Origin: Bdellovibrio sp. qaytius
Lineage (GTDB): Bacteria > Bdellovibrionota > Bdellovibrionia > Bdellovibrionales > Bdellovibrionaceae
Length of the DNA stretch: 64,000 nt
Assembly: GCA_004011035.1 (NCBI GenBank)
Contig: CP025734.1
Coordinates: forward strand, 3,060,001-3,124,000
Reading direction: 5' to 3'
Under the pieces are notes generated by a model. It was not told where the DNA came from, searched no databases, and saw nothing but the letters and a program-made list of their open reading frames with translations. Made by a program: the position numbers and the translations under genes. This document shows positions 64,000-64,000 of the stretch, in pieces (the stretch's first letter is position 1; every line of letters begins with the position of its first letter).

Positions 64000-64000
64000 G

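Noticed and set aside
1-64000. CRISPR array, tRNA or rRNA genes, prophage
   Set aside because: No regularly spaced repeats, no cloverleaf or rRNA-core sequences and no phage genes found by eye; a tRNAscan and CRISPR search would be decisive.

Overview
The window is a densely packed, AT-rich bacterial chromosome segment of about 64 kb with roughly 69 protein genes, two structural RNA genes (RNase P RNA and 6S RNA) and very short spacers. A heptose epimerase for LPS, an OmpA-type lipoprotein and many lipobox or signal-peptide proteins point to a Gram-negative. The low GC, the many secreted proteases and orphan exported proteins, and the lack of phage, plasmid or CRISPR material fit a predatory Bdellovibrionota-type bacterium. 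That taxonomic placement is inference from style and gene content; no rRNA marker is present.

Layout. 1-9.6 kb: a conserved orphan (cut by the left edge), a SleB-like wall hydrolase and an S41 periplasmic protease, then hldD, a long phenylalanine 4-monooxygenase, trmJ, a CapA-like protein and a ChaA-like antiporter. 9.5-14.2 kb: a leftward run, PIF1-type helicase - hppD - hmgA - ribD - antiporter, which with the phenylalanine hydroxylase covers the upper phenylalanine/tyrosine degradation route to maleylacetoacetate. 14.2-16.8 kb: rhodanese, HAD 5'-nucleotidase and OmpA lipoprotein, the last two each followed by a REP-like element. 17.8-22.4 kb: a compact six-gene vitamin B5/CoA operon: Rossmann/DUF2520 reductase (candidate PanG) - panB - panC - coaBC - coaX - panD. 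22.4-29.9 kb: SDR, two exported or membrane-anchored orphans, a fatty-acid desaturase (with a third REP-like copy at its stop codon) and a FIST/histidine-kinase pair. 29.9-37.3 kb: a leucine/isovalerate degradation set (mvaB, separate biotin carrier, biotin carboxylase; then liuC, liuB, thioesterase) in two leftward blocks. 37.4-46 kb: methyltransferase, an exported protein with an ADP-ribosyltransferase-like end, rnpB, nitroreductase, S9 oligopeptidase and M14/DUF2817 peptidase. 46-52 kb: LysR regulator, an internally duplicated lipoprotein, stand-alone RlmK, an AdoMet decarboxylase-spermidine synthase fusion, Fe-SOD and a RAYT-like transposase. 52-61 kb: glpD, HAD phosphatase, aminopeptidase P, a patatin-like protein that has lost its catalytic residues, then tlyA, ispA, xseB and xseA. 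61-64 kb: 6S RNA and two lipoproteins, the first a putative HExxH metalloprotease.

Most noteworthy: (1) three copies of a 29-bp GGTAG-headed imperfect palindrome, each placed in the same orientation at the stop codon of a gene, plus a RAYT-like HUH protein in the same window, i.e. a likely REP/RAYT system; (2) an exported protein with an ART-toxin-like C-terminus; (3) a patatin-fold lipoprotein with the Ser/Asp dyad replaced; (4) a PanG candidate completing the CoA operon; (5) 6S RNA supported by a long closing stem; and (6) several genes with -10 boxes about 7 nt before their start codons, suggesting leaderless transcripts. All family calls come from reading motifs; no database search was run.
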